Source: Thermoplasmata archaeon
Lineage (GTDB): Archaea; Thermoplasmatota; Thermoplasmata; Thermoplasmatales; Thermoplasmataceae
Length of the DNA stretch: 6,768 nucleotides
Reading direction: 5' to 3'
Assembly (NCBI GenBank): GCA_021797055.1
Contig: JAKAAI010000095.1
Coordinates: forward strand, 1 to 6,768
How positions within the stretch are numbered: the stretch's first letter is position 1; every line of letters begins with the position of its first letter. Below are positions 5,898 to 6,768 of this stretch, in pieces. The notes beneath the pieces were generated by a model. It was not told the origin of the DNA. It worked only from the letters and a program-made list of their open reading frames with translations, and did not search any database. A program made the translations under genes and the position numbers.

Positions 5898-6590
5898 ATG
5901 GAAGAAATTGAGTTGAAACTCGTTAACCAGACACCGTTCTGCGAATTATCAAAAGAATTCCCGGATGTCATGATCTTCAGGTGGTGCAGTTCCGTTATAG
6001 ATTACGTTGAAATGTACGGTAAAGCAGATAGAATGAAAGAAGCTTACAGGAGATTGGGAGAAGTTGCTAACTCTATTCACAGCCGGGTTCTGAATTCCGG
6101 TTTAATAGGAAGCCACAGTGAATCTGCAATTTCTTGTAGATGTACAACCCATAATTCAAGCATACGCCTGGCAGAATCGATGAACCTGCTGTGGGAGGCG
6201 CCAGCAGTATACCTCAACGGGGAGGAGAAGCTTAAGTTGATATCTTTCTCGCAGGGAGATATGGAGAGGTTCTTCGAAGCTGAATCAAAGGATGGCACTT
6301 TACAGTTGATAAAGAAGAAGACGATCATGCCGGATTCCCTCAGGGAAATATACAGCATAACGCTGGGGGACATATTCCAGAACATGTCCACCAGGCAGGT
6401 AAAATACCTGAGGGATGCTATCGCCCTTGGATTGTTCGATTCCCCCCGAAAGGCAAAGGTTGAGGATCTTGCAGCAACAAATGGACTGTCAAAATCCACG
6501 ATGCAGGAGCATATTAACAAGGCGAGAAATAAGCTGCTGCAGGCAATGGAACCTTACATAACACTTTATCTTCATTCCCTCAGTGACTGA
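5898..6590 (+). CDS. Bat-like transcription regulator with C-terminal HTH_10 domain
   Basis: A 230-residue DNA-binding regulator of the bacterio-opsin-activator (HTH_10) type found widely in archaea. The C-terminal domain, about 163-215, shows the family pattern: STRQVKYLRDAIALGLFDSP, then VEDLAATNGLSKSTMQEHIN as the helix-turn-helix, then KARNKLL. The N-terminal 150 residues form a sensor or dimerisation part without a named domain that I can identify; it contains C15, C30 and the cluster C80-R-C82-T-T-H85, then NLLWEAPAVYLNGEEKLKLI, a pattern I associate with Thermoplasmata relatives. The Cys-X-Cys-X2-His arrangement could bind a metal or respond to redox, but this is inference. ATG 5898 is preferred because of the TATA-like box 26-28 bases upstream and no Shine-Dalgarno. 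Possible targets are its own promoter, the TauE/SafE gene before it, or glyA after it. Confidence 0.9.
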   Translation: MEEIELKLVNQTPFCELSKEFPDVMIFRWCSSVIDYVEMYGKADRMKEAYRRLGEVANSIHSRVLNSGLIGSHSESAISCRCTTHNSSIRLAESMNLLWEAPAVYLNGEEKLKLISFSQGDMERFFEAESKDGTLQLIKKKTIMPDSLREIYSITLGDIFQNMSTRQVKYLRDAIALGLFDSPRKAKVEDLAATNGLSKSTMQEHINKARNKLLQAMEPYITLYLHSLSD

Positions 6591-6610
6591 TCATGTTATA
6601 CGTTGGAAAC

Positions 6611-6620
6611 AATTTTTCTT
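6611..6620 (+). terminator. T-rich run after the HTH_10 gene
   Basis: AATTTTTCTT lies about 20 bases past the stop codon at 6590. A T-rich run without a hairpin suits archaeal termination. It merges into the candidate glyA promoter, so it may serve both roles or only the latter. Confidence 0.35.
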
Positions 6621-6624
6621 TATT
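6617..6624 (+). promoter_or_regulatory. Candidate TATA-like box for glyA
   Basis: TCTTTATT would place the transcript start at about 6647, giving a leader of roughly 18 bases that holds the Shine-Dalgarno sequence at 6651-6656. It is a weaker box than those of the other genes. Confidence 0.35.
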
Positions 6625-6651
6625 CTTAACTAACATTACCTTTTAAGAATA
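6621..6651. repeat. Inverted repeat with 9-base arms before glyA
   Basis: TATTCTTAA (6621-6629) and TTAAGAATA (6643-6651) are perfect inverted copies separated by 13 bases. The left arm overlaps the candidate TATA-like box, the right arm the expected transcript start and the first base of the Shine-Dalgarno. The centres of the arms are 22 bases apart, about two helical turns, as expected for a dimeric DNA-binding protein. A regulatory role is inference. Confidence 0.45.
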
Positions 6652-6656
6652 GGAGG
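6651..6656 (+). promoter_or_regulatory. Shine-Dalgarno sequence that fixes the glyA start
   Basis: AGGAGG lies eight bases before the TTG at 6665, ideal spacing. It is the only clear Shine-Dalgarno among the gene starts in the window and makes the TTG start convincing. Confidence 0.75.
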
Positions 6657-6664
6657 AAAAGCTT

Positions 6665-6768
6665 TTGGCAGAAATTCTCGACCTTGTTAGAAAAAATGAC
6701 AAATACCGAGCGGAAACACTAAACCTGCAGGCCTCTGAGAACAGGTTGAGCCCTGACGTGAAGGAGGC
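6665..6768 (+). CDS. glyA: Serine hydroxymethyltransferase, N-terminal end (runs off right edge)
   Basis: First 34 codons of a pyridoxal-phosphate enzyme that interconverts serine and glycine and feeds one-carbon metabolism; in many archaea the carrier is a tetrahydrofolate analogue. The protein opens MAEILDLVRKNDKYRAETL and then shows LNLQASENRLSPDVKEA, the signature N-terminal motif of the family (usually LNLIASEN with SP-V-EA), including the conserved glutamate of ASEN. The glutamine in LNLQASEN replaces the usual isoleucine, a mild variation. The lysine that holds the cofactor lies beyond the window. TTG is chosen as start because of the Shine-Dalgarno eight bases upstream and because the family N-terminus fits. 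It is 74 bases after the HTH_10 gene on the same strand but has its own candidate promoter. Confidence 0.88.
   Translation, partial: MAEILDLVRKNDKYRAETLNLQASENRLSPDVKE

Noticed and set aside
5843..5911. Short GTG-started frame of 22 codons overlapping the start of the HTH_10 gene, considered as a leader peptide
   Set aside because: No Shine-Dalgarno, no distinctive residues, and the overlap is short enough to be accidental.

Overview
The window looks like a chromosomal piece from an archaeon, most probably a member of the Thermoplasmata. Three things point there: a family B DNA polymerase, a regulator with a bacterio-opsin-activator type helix-turn-helix (HTH_10), and a promoter style in which an A/T-rich TATA-like box lies about 25 bases before the start codon and most genes have no Shine-Dalgarno sequence. 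The genus assignment is inference only.

Layout. Bases 1-814 (minus) hold the N-terminal third of a family B DNA polymerase that runs off the left edge. Bases 967-2210 (minus) hold two adjacent, A/T-rich genes without a recognised family: a small polytopic membrane protein and, upstream of it, a soluble domain with a C-terminal membrane anchor that resembles the PD-(D/E)XK nuclease fold. A gap of about 300 bases with promoters facing both ways follows. Bases 2510-4246 (plus) are a two-gene ABC exporter, ATPase then ABC-2 permease, abutting with no gap. Convergent to it is a small class I methyltransferase (4286-4804, minus). Divergent from that is a TauE/SafE-type anion permease (4955-5758, plus), then a bat-like HTH_10 regulator (5898-6590, plus), then the first 34 codons of serine hydroxymethyltransferase (from 6665, plus, runs off the right edge).

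How the genes relate. Only two groups look like real operons: the ABC ATPase/permease pair and the A/T-rich pair. Polymerase and glyA are housekeeping genes; the rest are individually promoted accessory or conditionally used genes. The HTH_10 regulator has a near-perfect palindrome between its TATA-like box and its ATG, a natural place for autoregulation, and it could also affect the neighbouring TauE/SafE gene or glyA, though the sequence does not prove it.

Most interesting parts: the A/T-rich two-gene cassette with a possible membrane-anchored nuclease-like protein, the palindrome before the HTH_10 gene, the Cys-X-Cys-X2-His motif in that regulator's sensor half, and a 9-base inverted repeat over the glyA promoter. 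I see no CRISPR array, RNA gene, intact insertion sequence or tRNA.
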